A stretch of DNA of 64,000 nucleotides, taken from Arthrobacter sp. StoSoilB19. GTDB taxonomy: Bacteria; Actinomycetota; Actinomycetes; Actinomycetales; Micrococcaceae. The notes beneath the pieces are model-generated. The model was given only the letters and a program-made list of their open reading frames with translations, ran no database searches and was not told the origin of the DNA. Positions 27,281 to 36,294 of the stretch are shown in pieces. Each line of letters begins with the position of its first letter. Position 1 is the first letter of the stretch. Both the position numbers and the translations under genes were made by a program. The stretch covers positions 310,001 through 374,000 of the forward strand of contig NZ_AP024650.1 of the NCBI RefSeq assembly GCF_019977275.1, written 5' to 3'.

Positions 27281-28299
27281 CAGTGGATGACGCTACCGGG
27301 GTACTCGACCTGTCCCCTTCCGACATGTCGCGTTCTGACATATCCCGTTCCGACACCTCCCGTCCCGGAGGCAGGAAGGTTCCGCCGTTCCCTGTCTTCG
27401 ATGCCCCGGGCACGGCGGGGCAGGTCTCGGACGTATCCTCCGTGCACCGTGAAGTCACCTACGCCCGGGCCATCGGATTCCGGCCGCTGAAGATGGACAT
27501 CTGGCTGCCCCGCAAGGCCTTTGGGACCACGCCGATGGTCCTCTGGGTGCACGGCGGAGCGTTCCAGCTGGGCGACCGCCGCGAACTGCCGCCCACCTTC
27601 GCCCCCGATTCCGTGTTCCGGCTGCTCAACGAGGCAGGCATCGCCTGCGCCACGGCAGACTACCGGCACTCGCTGGAAGCACCGTTCCCGGCACAGCTCC
27701 ACGACCTCAAAGCCGCGGTCCGCTACCTCCGGGAGTTCGCCGGGGACCTCAACATCGACCCGGACAGGTTTGGCGCCTGGGGCGAATCAGCAGGCGGACA
27801 CCTGGTAGCGCTCCTGGGACTCACCGGCAAGCGCGAAGACCTGGAGGGCGGTCTCGGTGCGCAGGGGCACCCAAGCAGCGTCAGCGCCGTCGTCGACTTC
27901 TACGGCGTGTCTTCGCTGGTGGACATCCCGCCAATAGTCACCCCGGACGGGCTCTTTCCCCCTTCCTTGACTGCCGCTGTCCCGCCGGGAATGTCGCTGC
28001 AGCCCGAGCAGATGCTGGTGGGCGGGTCGGACGACCCGAAACTGCTGGCCGCGGCCAGCCCCGTCATCTACGTATCGGCGGATGCCGCCCCGTTCCTCCT
28101 GGTCCACGGCGATTCGGATGGACTGGTCCCGCACTCGCAGACCGAGCTTCTGGCCGCCGCGCTCGCTGGCGCCGGCGTGGAACATGACGTCATGACCATC
28201 ACGGGCGGCGACCACTGCTTCTTCGGCGCCGAGGACCAGCTGGATACCATCCTGGCCACAGCCGTTGACTACTTCTCACGGAAGTTGGGAACACCATGA
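27277..28299 (+). CDS. Alpha/beta hydrolase, BD-FAE/HSL-like esterase
   Basis: A 340-residue esterase. An acidic-basic low-complexity start ([14 protein letters not shown], about 14-28) precedes the fold. [10 protein letters not shown] forms the oxyanion hole, [10 protein letters not shown] holds the nucleophile Ser171, and a late GGDHCFFG supplies the catalytic His. Related enzymes remove acetyl or feruloyl groups from sugars, which would suit deacylation of imported plant oligosaccharides. ATGA overlap with the GH78 gene before it and with the second hydrolase after it. The repeated Ser/Asp/Arg start is probably disordered. Confidence 0.87.
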   Translation: MTVDDATGVLDLSPSDMSRSDISRSDTSRPGGRKVPPFPVFDAPGTAGQVSDVSSVHREVTYARAIGFRPLKMDIWLPRKAFGTTPMVLWVHGGAFQLGDRRELPPTFAPDSVFRLLNEAGIACATADYRHSLEAPFPAQLHDLKAAVRYLREFAGDLNIDPDRFGAWGESAGGHLVALLGLTGKREDLEGGLGAQGHPSSVSAVVDFYGVSSLVDIPPIVTPDGLFPPSLTAAVPPGMSLQPEQMLVGGSDDPKLLAAASPVIYVSADAAPFLLVHGDSDGLVPHSQTELLAAALAGAGVEHDVMTITGGDHCFFGAEDQLDTILATAVDYFSRKLGTP

Positions 28300-29264
28300 C
28301 ACCCCGCACAAAACCAGACGTGGCTTCCCCCGACGCCACCCCGGCCGGCCCACAGGGGGAGGCCGCCGCCGGTTTCGCTGAGTACCTGGCCAGCCCGGAA
28401 GGACCGCAGTTCCTTAACCCGGACGCCCTGCGCTCACCCGGGCCGGACGTCCCCATCCGCGCCGTGACGGCCGACGGCCGGCACGGGCCGGTGGCCATCC
28501 GGATCTACGGGGAACCAGCCGGCGCGGACAGCCCCGCCCTCGTGTGGCTGCACGGCGGCGGATTCGTCAGCGGCAGCGTGGATAGCCCGGAGTCGGATTA
28601 CCTGGCGCGGGTGTTCGCGAACCAGGGCACGCCGGTGCTGTCCGTGGACTACCGGCTGGCCCGCGACGGCGTGTCCTTCCCCATCCCGCACGACGACGCC
28701 CTGGCCGGCTGGTTTTGGGCCCGGAAGAACGCCGAAAGCCTGGGGCTGGATCCGGACCTGCTCTGCCTGGGCGGTGCCGGTGCCGGTGGCAACCTGGCGG
28801 TGGGCGCCGCGCTCTACCTGATTGACGCCGGAAAGCCGCTGCCCGCCAAGCTCCTGCTGGCCTACCCCTTCCTGCACGCGGAACTCCCGCCGCCGGCCGG
28901 GGGACTGGATCAGCGGGTCATGGCCGGGCTGCCCCGGCACCTGCGGTTCACCGTGGAGGACTGCATCCGGACGGCCGAGAACTACGTGGGCGGCCCCGTC
29001 AGCATGGCATCGTCCTATGCGATGCCCGGCTACGCGGACCCTGCCGGACTGCCGCCCACGGCCTTGCTCGCCTGCGAGTACGACGACGCCCGCGGCTCCA
29101 CAGAGCTGTTTGCTGCTGAGCTGGAACGCGCAGGGGTTCCGGTGTCCTGCTTCCTCGCCCAGGGCGCGGTCCACGGCCACCTCAACCACACCGCCGGCCT
29201 GCCGGAAGGGCAGGCGGCCCTGGATTTCCTGGCGGGTGAGCTGCTGGCAGTCCGGCGGGCGTAA
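28296..29264 (+). CDS. HSL-type alpha/beta hydrolase homologue lacking the nucleophile serine
   Basis: A 322-residue protein with the hormone-sensitive-lipase fold. HGGGFVSG (oxyanion hole), the acid region CEYDDARG and the catalytic-His region GAVHGHLNH are intact. The nucleophile elbow, normally GDSAGG, reads GAGAGG, so the Ser position is Gly162 and the preceding Asp is Ala. The codons GCC GGT differ from Asp-Ser codons at several bases, so a single read error does not explain it. The rest of the frame is intact, suggesting a non-catalytic or altered function such as binding or partnering the active hydrolase to which it is coupled by ATGA. Confidence 0.85.
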   Translation: MTPRTKPDVASPDATPAGPQGEAAAGFAEYLASPEGPQFLNPDALRSPGPDVPIRAVTADGRHGPVAIRIYGEPAGADSPALVWLHGGGFVSGSVDSPESDYLARVFANQGTPVLSVDYRLARDGVSFPIPHDDALAGWFWARKNAESLGLDPDLLCLGGAGAGGNLAVGAALYLIDAGKPLPAKLLLAYPFLHAELPPPAGGLDQRVMAGLPRHLRFTVEDCIRTAENYVGGPVSMASSYAMPGYADPAGLPPTALLACEYDDARGSTELFAAELERAGVPVSCFLAQGAVHGHLNHTAGLPEGQAALDFLAGELLAVRRA

Positions 29265-29300
29265 CGCTTCCGGCGTCCGCTGGTGCTGCCGGCACCTGGC

Positions 29301-30056
29301 TTACCCGGGGTTGGCCGCGCCGTCGTTGACGGAAGCATGGCTGCTGGACCAGATGTCACCCATCTCCTCGGTGGACTGCTCCACAATTCGGCTCATGGCG
29401 GCATGCGCGGCGGCTGCCTGGCCCCGCTGGATGGCGCTGGCCACATCCACGTGCATCTGCAGTGCCTCATGGTCCGGAAGATGGGGCATCAGGCCGTGCT
29501 GGGTCCGCCCCGCCAGCACTTCCGCCACGAGTTTATGCAGCTGCGAAAACATCAGGTTGCCGGAGGCGTTGAGGACAGCGGCATGGAATTCGATGTCCAG
29601 GCGCAGGAAATCCTCCTGGTCTCCCCGCTGCCCGGCGGCCCAAAGCCGGGCTGCCATGGAAACAAGGTCGCTGGCCTGGTCGAGTGAAGCGCGCTCGGCC
29701 GCGAGCCGGGCGGCCTGCGGCTCAATGGCGCCGCGCAGTTCATTCAGGGACCGCAACTGCTCCAGCCGCTTGGCCGAGGCCAGCCGCCACCGGATCACCT
29801 GGGGGTCATAGAGGTTCCAGCTGGCTTCCGGCTGAACCACCGTTCCCAGTCGGCGGCGCGATTCCAGCATGCCCATCGACGACAGGACACGGGTGGCCTC
29901 CCGGATCACGGAGCGGGACACCTTGTGCTGCGCCTCCAGCTCATCCAAGCGCAGGATCGAATTCGGGGCCAGCGTTCCCTCGGCAATGGCGAGCCCCAGG
30001 TTCTCGACCAGCGATGAATGCAGGTCTGGGGACAACGCCGCCTTTGGGATGGTCAT
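29301..30056 (-). CDS. GntR-family regulator, FadR subfamily
   Basis: A 251-residue regulator. Residues about 10-75 form the GntR winged helix (LRLDELEAQHKVSRSVIREATRVLSS), followed by an all-helical FCD effector domain (about 90-235) with metal-binding-type His and Asp residues (LDIEFHAAVLNASGN, HEALQMHVDVASAI). FadR/FCD regulators commonly sense sugar acids. Divergent from the sugar-acid ABC operon, so it probably represses it until a galactonate/mannonate-type acid is present. Start ATG 30056 chosen by domain position; ATG 30077 would add seven residues. No clear ribosome site for either. Confidence 0.88.
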   Translation of the reverse strand: MTIPKAALSPDLHSSLVENLGLAIAEGTLAPNSILRLDELEAQHKVSRSVIREATRVLSSMGMLESRRRLGTVVQPEASWNLYDPQVIRWRLASAKRLEQLRSLNELRGAIEPQAARLAAERASLDQASDLVSMAARLWAAGQRGDQEDFLRLDIEFHAAVLNASGNLMFSQLHKLVAEVLAGRTQHGLMPHLPDHEALQMHVDVASAIQRGQAAAAHAAMSRIVEQSTEEMGDIWSSSHASVNDGAANPG

Positions 30057-30086
30057 GAATAAATCATATGGGGGCATGGCAAGGTC

Positions 30087-30116
30087 TTGTATATGTCTGC
30101 CTTATTTGTTTATGCT
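30087..30116 (+). promoter_or_regulatory. Candidate promoter of the sugar-acid ABC operon
   Basis: TTGTAT (30087-30092) and TATGCT (30111-30116) with an 18-bp spacer. The segment is AT-rich compared with surroundings and lies between divergent gntR and the binding-protein gene, so a GntR site is expected here, but no clean palindrome was found. Confidence 0.5.
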
Positions 30117-30193
30117 CGCTGAACACAACAGACGTAACGAGGCGTCTGTCACCCGCCCGCGAAGCTGCGGGCCTGAAGGCAAAGGAAGTCGTA

Positions 30194-31492
30194 ATGAAGC
30201 GGCATTCAATTGTGAAGTACGCGGCAATTGCCGCAGCGATGTCGCTGGGGCTGACCGCCTGCAGCGGCGGCGGAGGCGGCAGCGACCAGGCCAAGCAGTC
30301 CGGCACCGTCCGTGTCACCCTGGCCAACCACGTGTGGACCGAGGGCATCAAGGCCGCGATTCCGGAATTCGAGAAGTCCAGCGGGCTCAAGGTGGAGCTG
30401 ACCCAGCTCGGCGAGGACCAGCTCTCCGACCAGTACAACGTCAAGCTCAACGCAGGCAGCGACGAGATCGACGTGATGATGTACCGCCCGCTGCAGGAAG
30501 GCAAGGCTTTTGCCAAGAACGCTTACCTTGCGGACCTGACCAAGAACGTCTCATCGGACTCGGGCTGGGACTGGAAGGATTACCAGGAGGGCCCGGTCAA
30601 GGCCACCACCGTTGACGGCAAGGTGGTTGGTGTTCCGATCATCACCGAGCGCGAAGTCCTGTACTACCGCAAGGACCTGCTGCAGGCCGCAGGCCTCCAG
30701 GTCCCCAAGACCATGGAGGAACTGGAAGCGGCGGCCAAGGCCATCAAGGCGTCCTCCCCTGACACCGCAGGCTTCGTGGCCCGCACCGGCAAGTCCGCCG
30801 CGGTGACCCAGTTCTCCAGCTTCCTGTACAGCTTTGGCGGCGACTTCATGGACTCCAGCGGCAAGGCCACTGTCAACACCGACGCCGCCAAGAAGGCCTA
30901 CGCCTACTACGGCGGCCTGATCCGCAACTACGGTCCCGCCAACGTCAGCACGGACATGAGCTGGCCGGAGGCGATGGCCATCTTCACCCAGGGCGGTGCC
31001 GCCTTCTACACGGAGGCAGATTCGCTCTACAAGAACGCCACCGACCCCGCCAAGTCCAAGGTTGCGGACAAGGTTGGATTCGCTGCGCTGCCTGCCGGTC
31101 CCGCCGGTTCCAAGCCGTACAACATCCCCTCCTGGGCGCTGGGCGTGAACCAGAACTCCAGCAACCAGGACAACGCCTGGAAGTTCATCCAGTGGGCAAC
31201 CAGCAAGGAACGCACCCTGGCAGCCCAGAAGGCCGGCGTCCCGGGCCCGCGCACCTCCGTCTGGTCCAACCCTGACGGAACCTCCACCTACCCGAAGGAC
31301 CTTGCCGACGCGATCTCCGCCAGCGCCAAGAACGGCGTGGGCCACGACCGGCCCGAGGTTGTCACCGTAGGCAAGGCACGCGAAATCGTGGGCGCCCCGA
31401 TTGTCGCCACCATCACCGGCGGGGACGCCGCCGCAGCGGCAAACGACGCCCAGACTGCTTTCCAGACCTTCCTGGACAGCGAAAAGAAGTAG
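30194..31492 (+). CDS. ABC transporter solute-binding lipoprotein, family 1
   Basis: A 432-residue sugar-type binding protein. Signal peptide with lipobox LTAC and Cys23, then a Gly-rich spacer. The mature protein shows the family-1 pattern: VRVTLANHVWTEGIKAAIPEFEKSSG, ITEREVLYYRKDLLQAAGL, GGAAFYTEAD and a helix-rich C terminus. It captures a sugar or sugar acid outside the membrane. ATG 30194 has AAAGGAAG upstream. First gene of the operon with two permeases, no ATPase gene; a shared MsmK/UgpC-type ATPase elsewhere is the usual arrangement for this class. Confidence 0.9.
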   Translation: MKRHSIVKYAAIAAAMSLGLTACSGGGGGSDQAKQSGTVRVTLANHVWTEGIKAAIPEFEKSSGLKVELTQLGEDQLSDQYNVKLNAGSDEIDVMMYRPLQEGKAFAKNAYLADLTKNVSSDSGWDWKDYQEGPVKATTVDGKVVGVPIITEREVLYYRKDLLQAAGLQVPKTMEELEAAAKAIKASSPDTAGFVARTGKSAAVTQFSSFLYSFGGDFMDSSGKATVNTDAAKKAYAYYGGLIRNYGPANVSTDMSWPEAMAIFTQGGAAFYTEADSLYKNATDPAKSKVADKVGFAALPAGPAGSKPYNIPSWALGVNQNSSNQDNAWKFIQWATSKERTLAAQKAGVPGPRTSVWSNPDGTSTYPKDLADAISASAKNGVGHDRPEVVTVGKAREIVGAPIVATITGGDAAAAANDAQTAFQTFLDSEKK

Positions 31493-31523
31493 GACACCGG
31501 GCGCCTATCGCGCACCAACATCC

Positions 31524-31552
31524 CGCCGGGACGGCCCATGGCCGTCCCGGCG
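31524..31552 (+). terminator. Intra-operon hairpin between binding protein and permease
   Basis: Perfect 13-bp stem, CGCCGGGACGGCC (31524-31536) and GGCCGTCCCGGCG (31540-31552), with a 3-base loop. It lies 31 bp after the binding-protein stop, as at 14599, and probably lowers permease expression relative to the binding protein. Confidence 0.7.
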
Positions 31553-31587
31553 CGGCCCACTTCACCCCCAAACTCCTTAGGTGAACC

Positions 31588-32541
31588 ATGTCTGTATTGA
31601 ACCCTCCCCGCAGCGCCCGCACCCGCCGGCCCGGTGGCCCCGCCGGTGCCGGGGGGAACTTTTCCGCCTGGGCCAACCGGCACCGAAAGTGGCTCTTCGC
31701 GGCACCGGCAATGATCTTCGTCGGCGTCCTGATCATCTTTCCGCTGGCCTGGACCGTGTACCTCAGCCTCACCGACTCCCAGGGATCCGTGCGGGCCGCA
31801 ACGGAGTTCATCGGGCTGCAGAACTACATCACGGTCCTCAGCGATACCGAGCGTTTCTGGCCCGCCGTGGGCCGCACCCTTTCCTTCACCGGCGTCGCCC
31901 TGGCCTTCGAAGTGGTGCTGGGCATGGGCGTGGCGCTGCTTCTGTGGCGGCCCTTCCGGGGTGAAAAGTGGGTCCGGGTGGCCATCCTGCTGCCGCTCGT
32001 GGCCACGCCCGTAGCGGTGGGCATGATGTGGCGGCTGATCTTCGATCCCAACATCGGCTTCGTCAACCAGCTCCTGGGCATGGTGGGCATTCCGCCCCAG
32101 CCGTGGCTGTCCGGCCAGGACACCGCCCTGGGCACCACCATCTTCATGGACGTGTGGCAGTGGACCCCCATGGTGGTCCTGATCCTGCTGGCCGGGCTGA
32201 CCTCGCTGTCCGACGAACCGGACGAGGCCGCCCGCGTGGACGGCGCCAACGCCTTCCAGCGGTTCTTCTACATCACGCTGCCCCTCATGATGCCCACCGT
32301 GATCGTGGCCATCCTGCTGCGCGGCATCGATGCGCTGAAGACCTTCGACATCCTTTACGCCACCAAGGGCAAGGGCGGCGGCTCGTTCCACGAAGTGGAG
32401 ACGCTGAACGTCTACGCCTACGGACTCAGCTTCGACTACAACCAGTACGGGCTTTCCTCGGCGGTGCTGATCCTGTTCTTCATGATCATCATCGGCTCCA
32501 TGTGGCTGCTCACCATGCGCAAGAAAGCGGTAAGCAAATGA
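31588..32541 (+). CDS. Sugar ABC transporter permease (MalF/UgpA type)
   Basis: A 317-residue permease with six TM helices. The EAA loop LSDEPDEAARVDGANAFQRFF is typical of MalF-type sugar permeases. An Arg/Gly-rich cytoplasmic N tail precedes the first helix. It is coupled by ATGA to the second permease. Together they form the channel for the substrate bound by the preceding lipoprotein. Confidence 0.92.
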   Translation: MSVLNPPRSARTRRPGGPAGAGGNFSAWANRHRKWLFAAPAMIFVGVLIIFPLAWTVYLSLTDSQGSVRAATEFIGLQNYITVLSDTERFWPAVGRTLSFTGVALAFEVVLGMGVALLLWRPFRGEKWVRVAILLPLVATPVAVGMMWRLIFDPNIGFVNQLLGMVGIPPQPWLSGQDTALGTTIFMDVWQWTPMVVLILLAGLTSLSDEPDEAARVDGANAFQRFFYITLPLMMPTVIVAILLRGIDALKTFDILYATKGKGGGSFHEVETLNVYAYGLSFDYNQYGLSSAVLILFFMIIIGSMWLLTMRKKAVSK

Positions 32542-33416
32542 CCGTCATGACAGATTCCGCCGCCACCGCCGCGGACCGCCGGCCCCCGCGCCGCCGCAAG
32601 CCCCTGGCCACGCGCGCCTACAAGGTGTTCCGGGTCGTCGCCCTCATCCTTGTGGTGCTGTTCCTGCTTGCGCCGCTCTTCTGGATGCTGCTGGCATCGC
32701 TGAAGACCAACGTGGATATCTACGACACCGGCAAGGCGTTCCTGTTCTCGCCCACCATCGAGAACTACGCCAACGTGCTGCAGCGCAACAACTACTTCGT
32801 GTTCATCTTCAACAGCTTCTGGGTTGCCTTCGTCTCCACCGCGCTGTCAATCGTCCTCGGCGTCCCGGCTGCCTACGCCATGAGCCGGTTCACCATGCAC
32901 CGCTCGGCGCTGGTGGTCCTGATGGCCCGGGTCATTCCCGGCGTCTCACTCCTGGTGCCTTGGTACTACGTCTTCTCCAACCTGCGGATGGTGGGGAAGT
33001 TCGAGGTGCTGATCCTCAGCCACATGTTCGTGGCCCTCCCGCTGATCGTGTACATCATGATGAGCTACTTCGACTCGCTGCCCCTGGAGCTGGAGGAATC
33101 AGCCGAAGTGGACGGGCTTACGCCGATCGGTGCGTTCCGGCTGATCACGCTTCCGCTGGCGGTGTCCGGCATCGCCACAGCCGGCATCCTGTCCTTTATC
33201 TTCTCCTGGAACAACTTCATGTTCGCGCTGGTGCTCTCCGGCTCCAAGACCAAGACCCTGCCGGTGGCGATCTTCGACTTCGTCTCCTACGCCAGCATCG
33301 ACTGGGGCGGGCTGATGGCCGCGGCGACTGTTGTCACCATCCCCATCATGATCATTGCGCTCTTCACGCAGAAGTACATCGTCTCCGGCCTGACCGCCGG
33401 CGCCACCAAGGGTTAG
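32538..33416 (+). CDS. Sugar ABC transporter permease (MalG/UgpE type)
   Basis: A 292-residue permease. Six TM helices with the EAA loop PLELEESAEVDGLTPIGAFR. ATG 32538 overlaps the stop of the first permease; the frame is open far upstream but only this part is conserved. The next gene, a sugar-acid dehydratase, starts nine bases later, which ties the transporter to galactonate-type acids. Confidence 0.92.
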   Translation: MTVMTDSAATAADRRPPRRRKPLATRAYKVFRVVALILVVLFLLAPLFWMLLASLKTNVDIYDTGKAFLFSPTIENYANVLQRNNYFVFIFNSFWVAFVSTALSIVLGVPAAYAMSRFTMHRSALVVLMARVIPGVSLLVPWYYVFSNLRMVGKFEVLILSHMFVALPLIVYIMMSYFDSLPLELEESAEVDGLTPIGAFRLITLPLAVSGIATAGILSFIFSWNNFMFALVLSGSKTKTLPVAIFDFVSYASIDWGGLMAAATVVTIPIMIIALFTQKYIVSGLTAGATKG

Positions 33417-33425
33417 GACCGCGGC

Positions 33426-34574
33426 GTGACCGTCATCAGCCGGATCGAAACATTCCTTGTTCCACCCCGCTGGCTCTTTGTCCGGGTCGAGACCGAAAGC
33501 GGCATCGTGGGGTGGGGCGAGGCCACCTGCGAGGGACGCAGCGAGACGGTGCGCGCCGCCGTCGGGCAACTCTCGGAGCTGCTCATCGGACGGGACGCCC
33601 TCCGGATCGAAGACCACTGGCAGGTGATGACCAAGGGGTCCTTCTACCGGGGCGGACCCATCCTTGCCAGTGCCGTCTCCGGCCTGGACCAGGCGCTGTG
33701 GGACATCGCGGGCAAGCACTTCAACACTCCGGTGCACCAGCTGCTGGGCGGCCACGTCCGCGACCGCATCCGGATGTACGGCTGGGTGGGCGGCGACGAG
33801 CCGAACGAGGTGGCGGACCAGATCAGCGCCCAGCTGGACGTGGGCCTCACTGCCGTCAAAATGAACGCCAGCGGACGGATGAGCCCGGTGGCGTCGGTGG
33901 CAGAGATCGACGGCGTCATCCGCCGTGTTGCCGCGGCCCGGCAGGTCCTGGGCGACCACCGGGACGTCGCCGTTGACTTCCACGGCCGGTTCAGCCTGGC
34001 CAACGCCAGGCGGGTGGCCCCCTTGCTGGAACCCTTCCGGCCCTTCTTCCTCGAAGAGCCCGTGGTGCCGGAAAACACCCACCTGCTCCGGGAATTCACC
34101 GCGTCCACCACCACCCCGGTGTCCACGGGGGAGCGGCTGTACAGCCGGCAGGAGTTCCTGCCGGCGCTGCAGGCGGGCATCGCGGTGGCCCAGCCGGACC
34201 TCTCCCATGCCGGCGGCATCACCGAGGTCCGGAAGATCGCGGCCCTGGCCGAGGTCTACGAAGTCCAGCTGGCACCGCACTGCCCGCTGGGACCGCTGGC
34301 GCTGGCCGCCTGCCTCCAGGTGGGCTTCGCCACGCCCAACTTCCTCATCCAGGAACAAAGCATCGGCATCCACTACAACCAGGGCGCCGAAGTCCTGGAC
34401 TACGTGGTGGACAAGACGCCGTTCAAGTTCGTAAACGGCCACATCGAGCGTCTCACCGGGCCCGGACTGGGCGTCGAAATCGACGAGGCCGTGGTGCGGG
34501 CAGCGGACAAGCGCGGCCATGCCTGGCGCGGACCTGTGTGGCGCCACCCCGACGGATCCTTCGCAGAATGGTGA
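33426..34574 (+). CDS. dgoD: D-galactonate dehydratase (enolase superfamily)
   Basis: A 382-residue enolase-superfamily dehydratase that resembles E. coli DgoD along its length. Mg ligands are Asp184 (VDFHGRF), Glu210 (FLEEPV) and Glu236 (TGERLYSR); the catalytic bases are His186 and His285 (LAPHCPLGP). The C-terminal WRHPDGSFAEW also matches DgoD. The reaction removes water from D-galactonate to give 2-keto-3-deoxy-D-galactonate. GTG 33426 is nine bases after the permease stop. The aldolase and kinase that follow complete a De Ley-Doudoroff-type route. Confidence 0.92.
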   Translation: MTVISRIETFLVPPRWLFVRVETESGIVGWGEATCEGRSETVRAAVGQLSELLIGRDALRIEDHWQVMTKGSFYRGGPILASAVSGLDQALWDIAGKHFNTPVHQLLGGHVRDRIRMYGWVGGDEPNEVADQISAQLDVGLTAVKMNASGRMSPVASVAEIDGVIRRVAAARQVLGDHRDVAVDFHGRFSLANARRVAPLLEPFRPFFLEEPVVPENTHLLREFTASTTTPVSTGERLYSRQEFLPALQAGIAVAQPDLSHAGGITEVRKIAALAEVYEVQLAPHCPLGPLALAACLQVGFATPNFLIQEQSIGIHYNQGAEVLDYVVDKTPFKFVNGHIERLTGPGLGVEIDEAVVRAADKRGHAWRGPVWRHPDGSFAEW

Positions 34575-34579
34575 ATCCC

Positions 34580-35263
34580 ATGACATCCCAAAATCCAGCC
34601 GTCACCTCCGCCGGCCTGCTGGCCGGCATCCGGCAGTCGCGGCTTGTCGGCATTGTCCGCGGGAACGACGGCGGTGCTGCCGCCAAGGCGGCGCTGGCCG
34701 CCATGGAGGTAGGCTTCCGGTACGTGGAGATCGCCCTCACCACGCCCAACGCGCTGGAGGCAATCCGCGAGGTCCGCGCGGCTGCGCCGGCCGGCTGCCT
34801 GGTGGGCGCCGGCACCGTCCTGAGCGAGGCCGACGTCGAACACGTCACCGCTGCCGGCGGCCAGTTCATCGTCACCCCCTCCCTTGCCCCCTCCATCAGC
34901 GAGGCGGCCAGTGCCGGCATCCCGGTCCTGGCCGGCGCGCTGACCCCCACCGAGGCCTATGAGGCGATGGAACGCGGTGCCACCGCCATCAAGCTTTTCC
35001 CGGCATCGATCGGCGGGCCCGGCTACCTGAAGGCAGTCCGCGATCCCTTCCCGGACATCCCCTTCATCGCCGTGGGCGGCGTGGGCCTCGGCGAGGCGGC
35101 CGGGTACTGGGAAGCCGGGGCGATCGCCGTCGGCCTGGGCGGTCCGCTGTTCGGCAGCGCAGCCTCCGGCGGCGACCTCACGGAAATGCGGGAACGTGCC
35201 CGCAGCTTCGTGGCCCTTGCGGCCGAATTTGCTGCCCGTGCCGGAACCGGGACCCCTTCATGA
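34580..35263 (+). CDS. 2-keto-3-deoxy-6-phosphogalactonate/gluconate aldolase
   Basis: A 227-residue class I aldolase of the KHG/KDPG family. The Schiff-base lysine is Lys138 in TAIKLFPAS; VGAGTVLS and the phosphate-binding AVGGVGLGE are present. It splits 2-keto-3-deoxy-6-phospho sugar acid to pyruvate and glyceraldehyde 3-phosphate. ATG 34580 is used; ATG 34568 overlaps the dgoD stop and would add four residues. Coupled by ATGA to the kinase gene, whose product would be its substrate. Confidence 0.9.
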   Translation: MTSQNPAVTSAGLLAGIRQSRLVGIVRGNDGGAAAKAALAAMEVGFRYVEIALTTPNALEAIREVRAAAPAGCLVGAGTVLSEADVEHVTAAGGQFIVTPSLAPSISEAASAGIPVLAGALTPTEAYEAMERGATAIKLFPASIGGPGYLKAVRDPFPDIPFIAVGGVGLGEAAGYWEAGAIAVGLGGPLFGSAASGGDLTEMRERARSFVALAAEFAARAGTGTPS

Positions 35264-36231
35264 GCGTTTGCCTGCTGACCTTCGGCGAGTCCATGGTCTC
35301 ACTCCGCGCCGGCGGCCCCCTGGCGAACGGCGGCACCCTGAACATGCAGGTGGCGGGGGCAGAATCGAACGTTGCCATCGGCGTCGCACGGCTTGGCCAC
35401 AGCGCTGCCTGGGCCGGGGCAGTGGGCGCGGACCCGCACGGCGAGTTCATCGTGAAGCAACTGCGCGGCGAAGGCGTCCAGCTGAACCACACCGTGCATG
35501 CGGACCGGAGCACCGGGGTGATGTTCCTGGAGCAGCGCACCGCCGACCTCAGCCGGGCTTTCTACTACCGCGCCGGATCGGCGGGAGCCACCATCTCCCG
35601 CGGCCAGGTTGCTGCGGCCCTGGATGGCGGAACACGGATCCTCCACCTGACCGGCATCACCCCGGCACTCAGTCCAGAAGCGCGGGACGCGGTGGAGTAC
35701 GCCGCGGAACGGGCAGCGGCTGAAGGCGTGGTGGTCTCCCTGGACGTGAACTACCGGAGCAAGCTTTGGTCCCGGGACCAGGCGGGAGCCGTGCTCGGCC
35801 CCCTGGCCCGGCACGCCACCATCGTCATAGCGTCCGACGACGAACTCGACCTCGTTGCCGTCCCGCGGGATGGGAGCGGGGAGGCCACGTCCCCGGCCGA
35901 TGAGGCCCGTGCGGCCGTGCACCTGTTGGAGCTGGGGGTCAGCGAGGTGGTGGTGAAGCGCGGCGCCGCGGGGGCCGCGGTCCATACAGCCGACGGCCTT
36001 CTTGAAGCTCCGGCCATCCCGGTGACGTGCGTGGACACTGTGGGGGCCGGGGACGCGTTCACCGCCGGTTACCTTTCCGCCCTGCTCGACGGCGAAGACG
36101 TCGCCGGCCGACTCAAGCGCGGCATCCTCGCCGGTGCTTTCGCCGTCAGCACCCGCGGTGACTGGGAGGGCCTGCCCCGCCGCGAAGAACTTGCGCTGCT
36201 CGACGCAGCCCGGGGCAGCACCCAGCGCTGA
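35260..36231 (+). CDS. 2-keto-3-deoxy sugar-acid kinase, PfkB family
   Basis: A 323-residue ribokinase/PfkB-type kinase. The N-terminal GESMVSLRAGGPL and AGAESNVAIGVARLG bind the sugar, and DTVGAGDAFTAGYL contains the catalytic base Asp265 and the anion hole. This is the KDG-kinase type (KdgK). It phosphorylates 2-keto-3-deoxygluconate or -galactonate with ATP, supplying the aldolase encoded just before. Note that E. coli uses DgoK, a different family, so the symbol is left empty. Confidence 0.9.
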   Translation: MSVCLLTFGESMVSLRAGGPLANGGTLNMQVAGAESNVAIGVARLGHSAAWAGAVGADPHGEFIVKQLRGEGVQLNHTVHADRSTGVMFLEQRTADLSRAFYYRAGSAGATISRGQVAAALDGGTRILHLTGITPALSPEARDAVEYAAERAAAEGVVVSLDVNYRSKLWSRDQAGAVLGPLARHATIVIASDDELDLVAVPRDGSGEATSPADEARAAVHLLELGVSEVVVKRGAAGAAVHTADGLLEAPAIPVTCVDTVGAGDAFTAGYLSALLDGEDVAGRLKRGILAGAFAVSTRGDWEGLPRREELALLDAARGSTQR

Positions 36232-36294
36232 CACCTTTGTCCCACCCCAACGGGAAATTCCCATCAACCCAAAGCCCCTACCCGAAAGCCAGCT

